This document shows, one piece after another, positions 27,518 through 37,716 of a stretch of DNA of 64,000 nucleotides (the first letter of the stretch is position 1; the number at the start of each line of letters is the position of its first letter). The DNA is taken from contig NZ_CP018620.1 of assembly GCF_001908275.1 (NCBI RefSeq), positions 2,790,001 through 2,854,000 on the forward strand, in the 5' to 3' direction. Origin of the DNA: Paenibacillus xylanexedens. Lineage in GTDB: Bacteria; Bacillota; Bacilli; Paenibacillales; Paenibacillaceae. A program made the translations under genes and the position numbers. A model generated the notes under the pieces. The model was not told where the DNA came from. It searched no databases and saw only the letters and a program-made list of their open reading frames with translations.

Positions 27518-28558
27518 ATGAAAAAGATGCTCAGCTTGTCTTTGGTAATGTTGCTGGCGGTATCTGTTATGCTCGCAGGTTGCGGTAGCAAACCGAAAGA
27601 AGAAACAAATGCCGGAGGAGATACAGGTGGCACACCCACTGAAGCGAAATCCGACCTCAAAATCGGTATGGTTACTGACGTAGGTGGAGTTAATGACAAA
27701 TCCTTTAACCAATCCGCTTGGGAAGCTCTGCAAGCGACTGAAACAGAAACAGGTACTGCTGTTAAATACCTGCAAAGTAAATCCGATGAAGAGTACATTC
27801 CTAACCTGAACGAATTCGTTAAAGGTGGATATGATCTGACTTGGGGTATCGGTTTCCAATTGGCTGATGCAATCAAAACTGTAGCTGAGCAAAACCCTGA
27901 TGCTAAACTTGCGATCATCGACAGTGTTGTTGATGCGCCTAACGTTAAATCCGTAACATTTGCTGAAGAAGAAGGATCTTACCTGGTTGGTGTTGTGGCT
28001 GGTCTGACAACAAAATCCAACAAAATTGGTTTTGTAGGCGGTATGGAAAGCCCACTGATCAAAAAGTTTGAAGTAGGATTCAGAGAAGGCGTTAAAGCAG
28101 TTAACCCTGATGCTCAATTCATTTCTAACTACACAGGTGCATTTGATAAACCTGACCTGGGTAAAGCAGCAGCAGCAACACTTTACAATGAAGGCGTAGA
28201 TATTATCTTCCACGCTTCTGGCGCAACAGGTAACGGTGTGTTTAACGAAGCAAGTGCTCGTAAGAAACAAGGTCAAGATGTATGGGTTATCGGTGTTGAC
28301 AAAGACCAATCTCTTGAGTTTGGTGATGAGATCACTTTGACTTCCATGATCAAAAAAGTTGACGAAGCAGTTAAGCGCGTTAACAAAGAAGTAGTTGATG
28401 GTACATTCGCTGGCGGTTCCGAGAACCTGACTTTGAAAGAAAACGGCGTAGGTATTGCTGATACCTCTACTGCCAATGTATCTGCTGATACACTTGCAAA
28501 AGTGGAAGAGTACAAAGAAAAAATCATCAGCGGCGAAATCAAAGTTCCTACGGAGTAA
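27518..28558 (+). CDS. nupN: BMP-family nucleoside-binding lipoprotein
   Basis: 346 aa lipoprotein with signal ending LAGC (Cys about residue 22) and a Gly/Thr-rich tether. KIGMVTDVGGVNDKSFNQSAW is the basic-membrane-protein (PF02608) signature; these bind purine nucleosides. The order binding protein, ATPase, two permeases matches Bacillus nupNOPQ, a guanosine importer. It acts at the outer face of the membrane. GGGGG at 27502 precedes the ATG. A 300-bp gap with terminator-like hairpins separates it from nupO, which would keep the binding protein in excess. Confidence 0.92.
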   Translation: MKKMLSLSLVMLLAVSVMLAGCGSKPKEETNAGGDTGGTPTEAKSDLKIGMVTDVGGVNDKSFNQSAWEALQATETETGTAVKYLQSKSDEEYIPNLNEFVKGGYDLTWGIGFQLADAIKTVAEQNPDAKLAIIDSVVDAPNVKSVTFAEEEGSYLVGVVAGLTTKSNKIGFVGGMESPLIKKFEVGFREGVKAVNPDAQFISNYTGAFDKPDLGKAAAATLYNEGVDIIFHASGATGNGVFNEASARKKQGQDVWVIGVDKDQSLEFGDEITLTSMIKKVDEAVKRVNKEVVDGTFAGGSENLTLKENGVGIADTSTANVSADTLAKVEEYKEKIISGEIKVPTE

Positions 28559-28583
28559 TTTTGATCTTAGTCGCAAATGAATA

Positions 28584-28619
28584 ATCATTGGGGCCGGTCT
28601 TGACCGGCCTTATGATTGC
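28584..28619 (+). terminator. Hairpin after nupN
   Basis: GGCCGGT and ACCGGCC pair around CTTG, flanked by outer AATCAT/ATGATT arms. There is no T-run, so it more likely protects the 3' end or causes pausing than terminates. Confidence 0.5.
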
Positions 28620-28679
28620 AAGAACAGGAACATTTGATCAAGTCATCATAACAATTGTACAAGGTCACTGTGCACCAAC

Positions 28680-28700
28680 GCTCCGGTAGGAGCTTTTCTT
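28680..28700 (+). terminator. Weak terminator between nupN and nupO
   Basis: GCTCC-GGTA-GGAGC followed by TTTTCTT. Confidence 0.5.
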
Positions 28701-28793
28701 AAGATAATGGAATTGATATGTTTTTAATGAGCTGAGCCATTCGATTATCGCAAGAAAAACTTCAGCTAAGCGCGGTCTGTCTTCTTTGAAAGT

Positions 28794-28814
28794 ACGTCGA
28801 TAGACGTTTTTTTT
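28794..28814 (+). terminator. Terminator-like hairpin just before nupO
   Basis: ACGTC-GATA-GACGT followed by eight T, 43 bp before the nupO start. The stem is short but the T-run is strong; possible attenuator. Confidence 0.5.
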
Positions 28815-28856
28815 ACGTTTGCGGAACCACACTATATCAGTTATAAGGGTGATTAC

Positions 28857-30395
28857 ATGGGTGCAGCAACCCCCGTCGTTGAGTTAAAACAAATTACGAA
28901 GCGTTTCCCAGGCATTGTTGCCAACGACGCCATCAGCCTTCAGCTTCGTAAAGGCGAGATCCATGCGCTACTGGGCGAAAACGGCGCTGGTAAGTCAACG
29001 TTGATGAATATTGTATTTGGTCTCTATCAGCCAGATGAAGGTTCCATTGAAGTGAATGGCAAGCCTGTCATCATCGACAGCCCTAACCGAGCAATCGATC
29101 TTGGCATAGGCATGGTGCATCAGCATTTTAAACTTGTACAGCCGTTCACGGTAACAGAGAACATTATTTTGGGATCTGAACCAACGAAGGGTCTCAATAT
29201 TAACTATAAAAAAGCAGCCGCTGAAGTTCAGAGTCTTTCCGAACAGTATGGACTTAAGGTGAATCCTCATGCCAAAATTCATGATATTTCTGTCGGAATG
29301 CAGCAACGTGTAGAGATTGTTAAAACGTTGTATCGCGGTGCAGACATTCTGATTTTTGACGAGCCTACAGCCGTATTGACTCCTCAAGAGATCAAAGAAC
29401 TGATGATCATCATGAAGAGGCTTGTAGCTGAAGGAAAGTCCATTATTTTGATCACGCACAAACTAAAAGAAATCATGGAAATCTCCGATACGGTAACGAT
29501 TATCCGTCGGGGTAAAGTGATTGATTCGGTCAAAACTTCGGAAACGAATCCGAATGAGCTGGCAGAGAAAATGGTGGGGCGGAATGTCACATTCAAAGTG
29601 GACAAAAAACCGGCTACACCCGGAGCCAATGTGCTCGAAGTCAGTAAATTAACGGCCAAGAATAAAGAAGGTATTTCGGTTCTGAACCAACTTAACCTGA
29701 ACGTACGTGCAGGAGAGATTGTCGGAATCGCAGGCGTGGATGGTAACGGTCAAAGTGAACTGATCGAAGCTCTTACCGGACTTCGTAAAGTAGAGAGCGG
29801 TTCGATTCTTTTGGAGGGCAAGGAGCTGTCCAATCATTCTCCGCGCCATATCTCGGAGTCGGGTGTAGCCCACATTCCGGAAGATCGACATAAACACGGA
29901 CTTGTACTTGATTTTTCAGTGAGTGAAAATATCGTTCTGGAATCGTATTATAAAGCACCATACACCCGTAAAGGGTTCCTTAACTTCGATGCCATCAAAC
30001 AGCAGGCGAAGCGGCTTGTTGAGGCATTTGACGTGCGTACACCAAGTATCGAGACCAAAGCTCGGTCCTTGTCCGGAGGAAACCAGCAAAAGGCCATTAT
30101 CGCCCGTGAGGTAGATAAAAACCCTGAACTGCTTATCGCTGCGCAACCAACACGTGGTTTGGATGTAGGGGCTATTGAGTTCGTGCAAAAGCAACTGATT
30201 GCACAGCGCGATCAAGGGAAGGCTGTTCTGCTGATTTCATTTGAGCTTGATGAGATTATCAATGTATCTGACCGAATTGCTGTTATTTATGAAGGACAGA
30301 TCGTTGGCGAGGTGCTGCCGGAAGAAACCAATGACAGGGAGCTCGGCTTGATGATGGCGGGCAGCACCCAAAAGAGAGGTACTGCGCATGAATAA
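28857..30395 (+). CDS. nupO: Nucleoside ABC transporter ATP-binding protein (double ATPase)
   Basis: 512 aa with two fused ABC domains, as in sugar/nucleoside importers of the RbsA type. The N-terminal half has GENGAGKST (about 41-49) and the FDEPTAVLTP Walker B. In the C-terminal half Walker A is degenerate (GVDGNGQSEL) and Walker B reads AAQPTRGLD, with a good LSGGNQQK signature. One site is therefore probably the hydrolytic one, as usual in this family. Overlaps nupP by 8 bp, so translation is coupled. Confidence 0.94.
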   Translation: MGAATPVVELKQITKRFPGIVANDAISLQLRKGEIHALLGENGAGKSTLMNIVFGLYQPDEGSIEVNGKPVIIDSPNRAIDLGIGMVHQHFKLVQPFTVTENIILGSEPTKGLNINYKKAAAEVQSLSEQYGLKVNPHAKIHDISVGMQQRVEIVKTLYRGADILIFDEPTAVLTPQEIKELMIIMKRLVAEGKSIILITHKLKEIMEISDTVTIIRRGKVIDSVKTSETNPNELAEKMVGRNVTFKVDKKPATPGANVLEVSKLTAKNKEGISVLNQLNLNVRAGEIVGIAGVDGNGQSELIEALTGLRKVESGSILLEGKELSNHSPRHISESGVAHIPEDRHKHGLVLDFSVSENIVLESYYKAPYTRKGFLNFDAIKQQAKRLVEAFDVRTPSIETKARSLSGGNQQKAIIAREVDKNPELLIAAQPTRGLDVGAIEFVQKQLIAQRDQGKAVLLISFELDEIINVSDRIAVIYEGQIVGEVLPEETNDRELGLMMAGSTQKRGTAHE

Positions 30396-31467
30396 CGTAT
30401 TGAAATGGTTTACCCGAGATTCATTTATTTTGCCTGTAGTAGCTATTATTATGGGTCTTATTCTCGGTGGAGTTGTCATGCTGATTGGTGGCTACAATCC
30501 AATTGAAGCCTATGGTGCATTGTTCACCAAGGTATTTGGCGACATGTACAACTTTGGTGAAGCAGTACGGGAAATGACACCACTAATTATGACTGGACTT
30601 GCATTTGCATTTGCATCACGTGCAGGGTTGTTTAACATCGGGGGAGAAGGTCAATTTCTCGTTGGTATGACCGCTGCAACATTTGTTGGTGTTAAGTTTG
30701 CAGGTTTGCCGATCTACCTTCATGCGCCACTGGCTTTGATTGCCGGTGCATTGTTTGGTGGTCTGTGGGCCGCTATTGCTGGTTATCTGAAGGCGGCACG
30801 TGGGGTCAATGAAGTTATCAGTAGTATCATGTTGAACTGGATTGGTCTGTATCTGGCCAACCTTATCGTACGCCAATTCTTGCTGTTGAAGGGCGAGAAT
30901 CGTTCCGTGGATATCAGCGAGTCGGCGTCGATTAGTTTGACATGGCTCTCTGAACTGATGGGCAATTCCCGTGTACACATGGGGACGTTGATTGCCCTTG
31001 TGATGGCTGTGCTCTTTTATATCTATATGTGGAAAACAAAACAAGGTTATGAAATCCGCGCGGTAGGTTACAACCCTAATGCGGCTGAATATGCAGGTAT
31101 GCATGTTAACCGGAATATCGTAAAAGCGATGTTTATCAGTGGTATGCTTGCCGGTCTTGGTGGTGCCTTCCAGGTTCTTGGTGTGTTCCATTACCAGACC
31201 GTAATGTCGGGTTCACCGGGTACAGGCTTTGACGGAATAGCGGTTGCACTGATTGGTTTGAATCATCCATTTGGAGTGTTATTGGGTGCAGTGCTGTTCG
31301 GTACCCTCACGTACGGATCTGCAGGTATGAGTTTTGCTGCGGATGTTCCGCCTGAGATTATTCGGATTGTGATCGGTTCGATTATCTTCTTCATTGCGGC
31401 ACAAGGCATCGTGCGCTGGATACTTAAACCGTTCTATTCGAAGCGTAAGAAAGAGAAGGTGTTGTAG
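30388..31467 (+). CDS. nupP: Nucleoside ABC transporter permease
   Basis: 359 aa, hydrophobic, with about eight to ten helices; branched-chain amino acid/ribose permease superfamily (BPD_transp_2). Features include SRAGLFNIGGEGQFLVG and the AARGVNEVISSIMLNW cytoplasmic loop that contacts the ATPase. Its start lies inside nupO and its stop abuts the nupQ start, typical of stoichiometric cotranslation. Confidence 0.93.
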   Translation: MNNVLKWFTRDSFILPVVAIIMGLILGGVVMLIGGYNPIEAYGALFTKVFGDMYNFGEAVREMTPLIMTGLAFAFASRAGLFNIGGEGQFLVGMTAATFVGVKFAGLPIYLHAPLALIAGALFGGLWAAIAGYLKAARGVNEVISSIMLNWIGLYLANLIVRQFLLLKGENRSVDISESASISLTWLSELMGNSRVHMGTLIALVMAVLFYIYMWKTKQGYEIRAVGYNPNAAEYAGMHVNRNIVKAMFISGMLAGLGGAFQVLGVFHYQTVMSGSPGTGFDGIAVALIGLNHPFGVLLGAVLFGTLTYGSAGMSFAADVPPEIIRIVIGSIIFFIAAQGIVRWILKPFYSKRKKEKVL

Positions 31468-32430
31468 ATGGACTTGTTGACAATTGGGCAAATTATCAAT
31501 ACGACGCTTGTCTTTGCTACGGCATTGATTTTTGCATCACTCGGCGGAATTTTTTCGGAAAAATCAGGTGTAACCAACCTTGGACTTGAAGGCTTTATGG
31601 TCTTTGGTGCCTTTGCAGCTGGAATCGGGGCGCATTATGCTCAAGAAGCGGGCATGGGTGGAACGACATCGGCCTGGATGGGGGTTTTGCTCGCGATTGT
31701 ATTGGGCGTACTGGTATCGCTGATTCATGCCGTTGCGTCCATCACATTTAAGGCAGACCAGATTATCAGTGGTATCGTCATTAACTTTTTGGCAGCAGGA
31801 AGTACGTTGTACTTGGTTAAACTGTTGTTTGAAGGTTCTGGTGATTCACCGTTGGTTCAAGGCTTCAGCAAGTTTGATGTGCCATTCTTGAAAGACATTC
31901 CTTTGCTTGGGGAAGCTTTCTTCAAGAACGTATATCCAACGACATATCTGGCTATTCTGTTCGTATTCCTGACGTATTACATCATGTTCAAAACGCCATT
32001 TGGTCTGCGCCTTCGTTCTGTAGGTGAACATCCAAGTGCGGCTGATACGGTGGGTGTTAAAGTGCTTCGTTATCGCTATATTGGCGTTATGATCAGTGGT
32101 GCGCTTGCGGCCATTGGTGGAGCTGCGATTACGTTGACGACTACGGGTACATTCTCACACAATACGGTTTCCGGCCAAGGTTATATTGCCATTGCAGCTA
32201 TGATTTTTGGTAAGTGGAATCCGATTGGTGCCTTTGGTGCGGCTGTCTTCTTTGGATTCTCACAAGCGATCCGAAACTATGTACAGTTGTTTGAATGGTC
32301 ACAAAGTATTCCCCAGGAAATTATTTTCATGTTGCCTTACCTGCTTACCATCATCGTTCTCGTTGCAGCAGTTGGACGTTCTTCGGCTCCGTCTGCACTC
32401 GGTGAAGCATATGATCCGGGTAAAAGGTAA
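31468..32430 (+). CDS. nupQ: Nucleoside ABC transporter permease
   Basis: 320 aa, second permease of the importer. The EKSGVTNLGLEGFMVFGAF segment parallels the nupP NIGGEGQFL region, and FKADQIISGIVINFLA is the coupling loop. The start follows the nupP stop directly. The operon ends at the terminator at 32472-32501. Confidence 0.93.
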   Translation: MDLLTIGQIINTTLVFATALIFASLGGIFSEKSGVTNLGLEGFMVFGAFAAGIGAHYAQEAGMGGTTSAWMGVLLAIVLGVLVSLIHAVASITFKADQIISGIVINFLAAGSTLYLVKLLFEGSGDSPLVQGFSKFDVPFLKDIPLLGEAFFKNVYPTTYLAILFVFLTYYIMFKTPFGLRLRSVGEHPSAADTVGVKVLRYRYIGVMISGALAAIGGAAITLTTTGTFSHNTVSGQGYIAIAAMIFGKWNPIGAFGAAVFFGFSQAIRNYVQLFEWSQSIPQEIIFMLPYLLTIIVLVAAVGRSSAPSALGEAYDPGKR

Positions 32431-32471
32431 CAACCTTTCCCATATCAGGTTAGCTATTCAGAGTTTTGATA

Positions 32472-32501
32472 AAGGGTCCGCCTTGTGCGGGCCTTTTTTT
32501 T
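32472..32501 (+). terminator. Terminator of the nup operon
   Basis: GGTCCGC (32475-32481) pairs with GCGGGCC (32487-32493), one G-U pair, followed by eight T. Confidence 0.85.
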
Positions 32502-32645
32502 GTTTTCTTGAACGCCCATCGACTTTTACATGCTTAACTTGGTTCTCGTGCAGATACCCATATTTTCAGGTAGGGACAAAGAAACAGGCGAATTCAGTGA
32601 TGGACGAATACACTGTTTTGAACGATCCGAGGAGGAGGGGAAAGT

Positions 32646-33035
32646 ATGAAACAACAAGTTACGCGTGATGAAGCGATGAAATTAATAGGCAAAAATATTG
32701 TTGCAATCAAAAAAGACGGCACTCGGGTTACGGGAAAGCTGTTGAAAGTATCGGGCAACAAACTGGTACTGAAGCGTCTGAATGGCAAAAAAGTACGTAC
32801 AAAAGCGATTCTTCCACTGGTATTGTTCGATCTGCTCGCTATTGCCACACTGCCTTATGCTTATGGAGGTGGTCCCGGCTTCGGTCCCGGATATGGACCT
32901 GGACCAAAACCAGGTCCTGGATATGGTCCAGGCTACGGACCAGGATATGGACCTGGAGGACCTGGTGGCGGATATGGACCTGGTCCTGGATTCGGCCCTT
33001 ATGGTCCAGGTCCACGCCCACCAGGATTTTTCTAG
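32646..33035 (+). CDS. Small SH3/LSm-like protein with Gly-Pro-Tyr-rich tail
   Basis: 129 aa in two parts. Residues 1-60 are basic and look like a small beta-barrel (IGKNIVAIKKDGTRVTGKLL, then GNKLVLKRLNGKKV), similar in style to KOW/LSm or coat-associated domains. A hydrophobic stretch (ILPLVLFDLLAIATLPYA, about 58-75) follows, then about 50 residues made almost only of Gly, Pro and Tyr/Phe (GPGYGPG units) ending RPPGFF. AGGAGGAGG precedes the ATG. Such tails occur in spore-coat and surface proteins of Bacillota (inference). I do not recognise a named family. Confidence 0.8.
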   Translation: MKQQVTRDEAMKLIGKNIVAIKKDGTRVTGKLLKVSGNKLVLKRLNGKKVRTKAILPLVLFDLLAIATLPYAYGGGPGFGPGYGPGPKPGPGYGPGYGPGYGPGGPGGGYGPGPGFGPYGPGPRPPGFF

Positions 33036-33041
33036 GACATT

Positions 33042-33488
33042 CTATAATGTTTTTTCCAATTCGTAGCAGCGGCTTATCATGATGTATCGAATCGCGCTGT
33101 ATCCATTTTTTTGATAAAACTGAAGCCCTTTGGTATTGCCCTCATCCACCATCACTTTAGATCTTCGACAACCCCGGGATACTGCAAAACTCTCTGCTTT
33201 GAGCAACAAAGTTTGCCCGTAACGTTTGCGTTGTTCTTTCGGACTAACGGCCATCATATCGACATAGAGCAATTCCCCATGCATGAGAAAATGGATGAAT
33301 GCCACAGCAGCTTTGTCTGGCTCCGGCGAGACAACAAAGGTCATGCCCCTGTTCATTCGCAGGGGTATTTCTTTGCGGATTTTATTAATTTCCTTTTCGC
33401 TCATATGGGATAAAGGAACAAGTTGAGTGTCAATCAGCTTCATGATGGCGCCATCATCCAGCTTGGATGTGCGTTGCCGAATCACCAT
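33042..33488 (-). CDS. GNAT family N-acetyltransferase
   Basis: 148 aa on the minus strand, with AAGGAGG 7 bp before ATG 33488. Acetyl-CoA binding loop KEQRKRYGQTLL (about 92-103), followed by the DEGNTKGLQFYQKNGY motif near the C-terminus. Convergent with the Gly-Pro-rich gene, with only 6 bp between the stops. Acceptor unknown. Confidence 0.85.
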   Translation of the reverse strand: MVIRQRTSKLDDGAIMKLIDTQLVPLSHMSEKEINKIRKEIPLRMNRGMTFVVSPEPDKAAVAFIHFLMHGELLYVDMMAVSPKEQRKRYGQTLLLKAESFAVSRGCRRSKVMVDEGNTKGLQFYQKNGYSAIRYIMISRCYELEKTL

Positions 33489-33641
33489 GCGGAGCCTCCT
33501 TTCAGGACCAGTCGTGCTGCTCGTATATCCTATGCCCGAAGCAAGATAAAAGGTGACTGAATGAAGCGCTAGGATTAGGGCAACCTTATAGGCTGAAGAG
33601 GGAGGAAGGAAGGTTCTCTGAATTTTTATGCAAAACAGGTA

Positions 33642-33671
33642 TTGACTTATCGGTTGGAGGAATCATATAAT
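33642..33671 (+). promoter_or_regulatory. Promoter of the ilv-leu operon
   Basis: TTGACT, an 18-bp spacer and a consensus TATAAT. It places the transcript start just before the T-box leader. Confidence 0.8.
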
Positions 33672-33689
33672 GTTCCTAACATTTAACGA

Positions 33690-34040
33690 GAATATTTCAT
33701 CGGCTATGAAGAGGACGAAGTTTTAAGGGCTCTTTTGCTCAGAGAGTGGCTGGAATTGCTGAAACCACCACCATTACCCCTTATATACGAGCTCACCTCG
33801 GAGCTGTTTTCCTGAAAAGCACTGGATGTCACTCCTTTCGCGTATTAGGGAAAATCGTATGTCTGCGTTACAGACAACAGGTATGGGAAACAACTATGCT
33901 CGTTTGAGCTATTCGTTTTGTTGTACCTGGTAAGGTCCGTTATTGCGAAATTTCGGACAAAGTTGGGTGGTACCACGGAAGCGATAACCTTTCGTCCCTC
34001 GCAAGCATGAACTGTTTGCAGGGGATGGAAGGTTTTTTTT
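33690..34040 (+). ncRNA. T-box leader of ilvB, probable leucine specifier
   Basis: The conserved T-box bulge sequence GGGTGGTACCACGG is at 33965-33978, followed by a terminator. Stem I features (GAGAGTGG, then paired arms) precede it. The probable specifier is CTC (Leu) in GAGCTCACC near 33790, as in other ilv-leu T-boxes. Uncharged tRNA binding would open the operon; the specifier assignment is by eye. Confidence 0.88.
33985..34040 (+). terminator. T-box terminator before ilvB
   Basis: AACCTTTCGTCCCTCGCAA pairs with TTGCAGGGGATGGAAGGTT with a few mismatches, followed by eight T. Confidence 0.82.
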
Positions 34041-34088
34041 GTAACTTTAAATGTCAGAATGGTGTAAATTCCGAGAGGAGGATGACTA

Positions 34089-35840
34089 ATGGGAGCTCAA
34101 ATTCCAGAAGTACGATCGACAGATGAATTACGTGAAAAATGGATGAAGCCGGAGGTCATTAGCGGTTCCGAGATTCTGCTGAGAAGTTTGTTGCTTGAAG
34201 GTGTGGATTGCGTATTTGGTTACCCGGGTGGCGCAGTGTTGTACATTTACGATGCAATGTATGGTTTCGAGGATTTCAAACACGTCTTAACCCGTCACGA
34301 ACAAGGTGCAATTCACGCAGCTGACGGATATGCACGTGCAAGCGGCAAAGTTGGTGTTTGTATCGCTACCTCCGGGCCGGGAGCAACCAATCTGGTTACT
34401 GGAATAGCCACGGCATATATGGATTCTGTGCCGCTGGTTGTCATTACGGGAAATGTTAATTCCAGCCTGATCGGTTCGGATGCTTTCCAGGAAGCGGATA
34501 TTACCGGGATTACAATGCCGATCACCAAACACAGCTATCTGGTAAAAGATGTTAAGGATTTGTCGAGTATCATTCATGAGGCATTCCATATTGCCAACAC
34601 CGGCCGTAAAGGTCCTGTACTGATCGACATTCCGAAAGATGTCTCAGCCAACAAAACCTTGTTTGAACCGAGTACTGAACCTGTTACATTAAGAGGGTAC
34701 AATCCACGGACAGTACCAAACAAACTGCAGGTTGACCGTTTGGCTCAGGCCATTCAGGAAGCAGAACGTCCAATTATTCTGGCCGGTGGCGGTGTGGTAT
34801 ACTCGGGAGGACATGAAGAACTGTTCGAGTTTGTTGAGAAGACAGGCATTCCGATTACGACAACCCTTCTGGGGCTTGGTGCATTCCCAAGTGGGCATGA
34901 ACTATGGACAGGGATGCCAGGAATGCACGGAACGTACACATCCAACCTGGCCATCCAACAGTCGGATCTGCTGATTAATATCGGCGCACGATTCGATGAT
35001 CGGGTAACAGGTAAGCTGGACGGATTCGCTCCACATGCCAAAATCGTTCATATCGATATTGACCCGGCTGAGATTGGTAAAAACATTGCAACCGATATTC
35101 CAATCGTTGGTGATGTGAAGACCGTACTTGAAATAGCCAACAAAGAAGTTGGACGTGCAGAGCGTGCAGATGCATGGAGAGACCAGATCAAACAGTGGAA
35201 ACAAGAGAAGCCATACAGCTATACGGATTCAGACGAAGTGCTGAAACCGCAGTGGGTTGTTGAAATGTTGAATGATACAACCAAAGGTGAAGCGATTGTG
35301 ACTACGGATGTGGGACAACATCAGATGTGGGCAGCACAATATTATAAATTTAATCAACCGCGTTCATGGGTAACTTCGGGTGGTCTCGGAACGATGGGCT
35401 TTGGATTCCCTTCTGCAATTGGTGCTCAGATGGCCAATCCGGACAGACTCGTTATCTCCATTAACGGTGACGGCGGAATGCAGATGTGTTCCCAAGAACT
35501 CGCAATCTGTGCTATTAACAATATACCGGTAAAAATTGTGATCATTAACAATCAGGTACTTGGAATGGTTCGCCAATGGCAGGAACTCATCTATGAGAAC
35601 CGTTACAGCCACATTGATCTGGCAGGAAGCCCGGATTTTGTAAAACTGGCTGAAGCATATGGCGTGAAAGGATTGCGTGCAACGAATAAAGAAGAAGCAG
35701 CGCGTGCTTGGCAGGAAGCTTTGGATACACCAGGACCAGTCGTTGTAGAATTCGTAGTACGCAAGGATGAAAATGTGTATCCAATGGTTCCGCAGGGAGC
35801 AACAATTGATCAAATGCTGATGGGGGATGCTGACGAATGA
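34089..35840 (+). CDS. ilvB: Acetolactate synthase large subunit
   Basis: First common step of branched-chain amino acid synthesis: joins two pyruvates, or pyruvate and 2-oxobutyrate, using ThDP and FAD. 583 aa, typical. YPGGAVLYIYDAMY and the catalytic Glu in RHEQGAIHAADGYAR (about 75) are visible, and the ThDP site is NGDGGMQMCSQE (about 457). AGAGGAGG precedes ATG 34089. Overlaps ilvN by ATGA. Controlled by the T-box upstream. Confidence 0.97.
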   Translation: MGAQIPEVRSTDELREKWMKPEVISGSEILLRSLLLEGVDCVFGYPGGAVLYIYDAMYGFEDFKHVLTRHEQGAIHAADGYARASGKVGVCIATSGPGATNLVTGIATAYMDSVPLVVITGNVNSSLIGSDAFQEADITGITMPITKHSYLVKDVKDLSSIIHEAFHIANTGRKGPVLIDIPKDVSANKTLFEPSTEPVTLRGYNPRTVPNKLQVDRLAQAIQEAERPIILAGGGVVYSGGHEELFEFVEKTGIPITTTLLGLGAFPSGHELWTGMPGMHGTYTSNLAIQQSDLLINIGARFDDRVTGKLDGFAPHAKIVHIDIDPAEIGKNIATDIPIVGDVKTVLEIANKEVGRAERADAWRDQIKQWKQEKPYSYTDSDEVLKPQWVVEMLNDTTKGEAIVTTDVGQHQMWAAQYYKFNQPRSWVTSGGLGTMGFGFPSAIGAQMANPDRLVISINGDGGMQMCSQELAICAINNIPVKIVIINNQVLGMVRQWQELIYENRYSHIDLAGSPDFVKLAEAYGVKGLRATNKEEAARAWQEALDTPGPVVVEFVVRKDENVYPMVPQGATIDQMLMGDADE

Positions 35841-36319
35841 TTAGACATACGATTTCAATATTGGTAAACGATCAGCCAGGTGTCCTTCAGCGTGTGTCAG
35901 GGTTGTTCGGTCGACGCGGATTTAACATTGAGAGTATTACAGTAGGTCAATCGGAAGAACCTGGACTCTCCCGGATGGTTATTGTCACCATTGGTGACGA
36001 TAAAACGCTGGAGCAGATTGAGAAACAATTGTATAAAATCATCGATGTTATTAAAGTGGTTGATTTCAGCCTGAAACCGATGGTAGCCCGTGAACTCGCT
36101 TTGATTAAAGTGAAAGCAGAGCCTTCCGAGCGTCCTGAAATTCTGGGTGTGGTAGAAACATTCCGCGCATCCGTTGTAGATGTTGGTCCAGGTAGCCTGA
36201 TTGTACAGGTAGTCGGAGATACCGACAAAATTGATGCTATGATTGAATTGCTCAAGCCATATGGCATTCGCGAATTGTCCCGTACAGGCATAACTGCATT
36301 GGTACGCGGCAACGTATAA
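35837..36319 (+). CDS. ilvN: Acetolactate synthase small (regulatory) subunit
   Basis: 160 aa with an N-terminal ACT domain (ISILVNDQPGVLQRVSGLFGRRGFNIESI) that binds valine for feedback inhibition, and a C-terminal domain that activates the large subunit. Starts within the ilvB stop (ATGA), giving translational coupling. Named ilvH in Bacillus nomenclature. Confidence 0.96.
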   Translation: MIRHTISILVNDQPGVLQRVSGLFGRRGFNIESITVGQSEEPGLSRMVIVTIGDDKTLEQIEKQLYKIIDVIKVVDFSLKPMVARELALIKVKAEPSERPEILGVVETFRASVVDVGPGSLIVQVVGDTDKIDAMIELLKPYGIRELSRTGITALVRGNV

Positions 36320-36449
36320 AGCTATAATGAATGAAGAGGGACGACGGTTAGCTAACATATACAGTTGATCTTATGTGAGTGTCAGTCCCTTAACAGCTGT
36401 AATTTAACATTTTAGTGATGTAACGCTTGAAAATATAGCTACATTCCCG

Positions 36450-37577
<1,128 letters not shown>

Positions 37578-37637
37578 GCATTAACTTCTAGAACATGCAC
37601 TTTAAGGTAATCAAGTAAACTTAGAGCTTTAACTGGG

Positions 37638-37670
37638 AATAGCGGCCGTGCTTATGCGTGAGCCGCTATT
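37638..37670 (+). repeat. Hairpin between ilvC and leuA
   Basis: AATAGCGGC (37638-37646) pairs perfectly with GCCGCTATT (37662-37670). There is no T-run, so transcription probably continues into leuA. Confidence 0.75.
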
Positions 37671-37716
37671 GCTGGTTCAGAGAAACATATAATAACAAGT
37701 ACAGGAGGTGCGAAGC

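Noticed and set aside
27455..28588. 377-aa open frame antisense to nupN
   Set aside because: No ribosome site, low-complexity Phe/Cys-rich translation, and full overlap with a clear lipoprotein gene; a codon-bias shadow.
32885..33020. Short repeated GGATATGGACCTGG-like units, CRISPR-like at first sight
   Set aside because: They encode the GPGYGPG tail of a protein and have no spacers.
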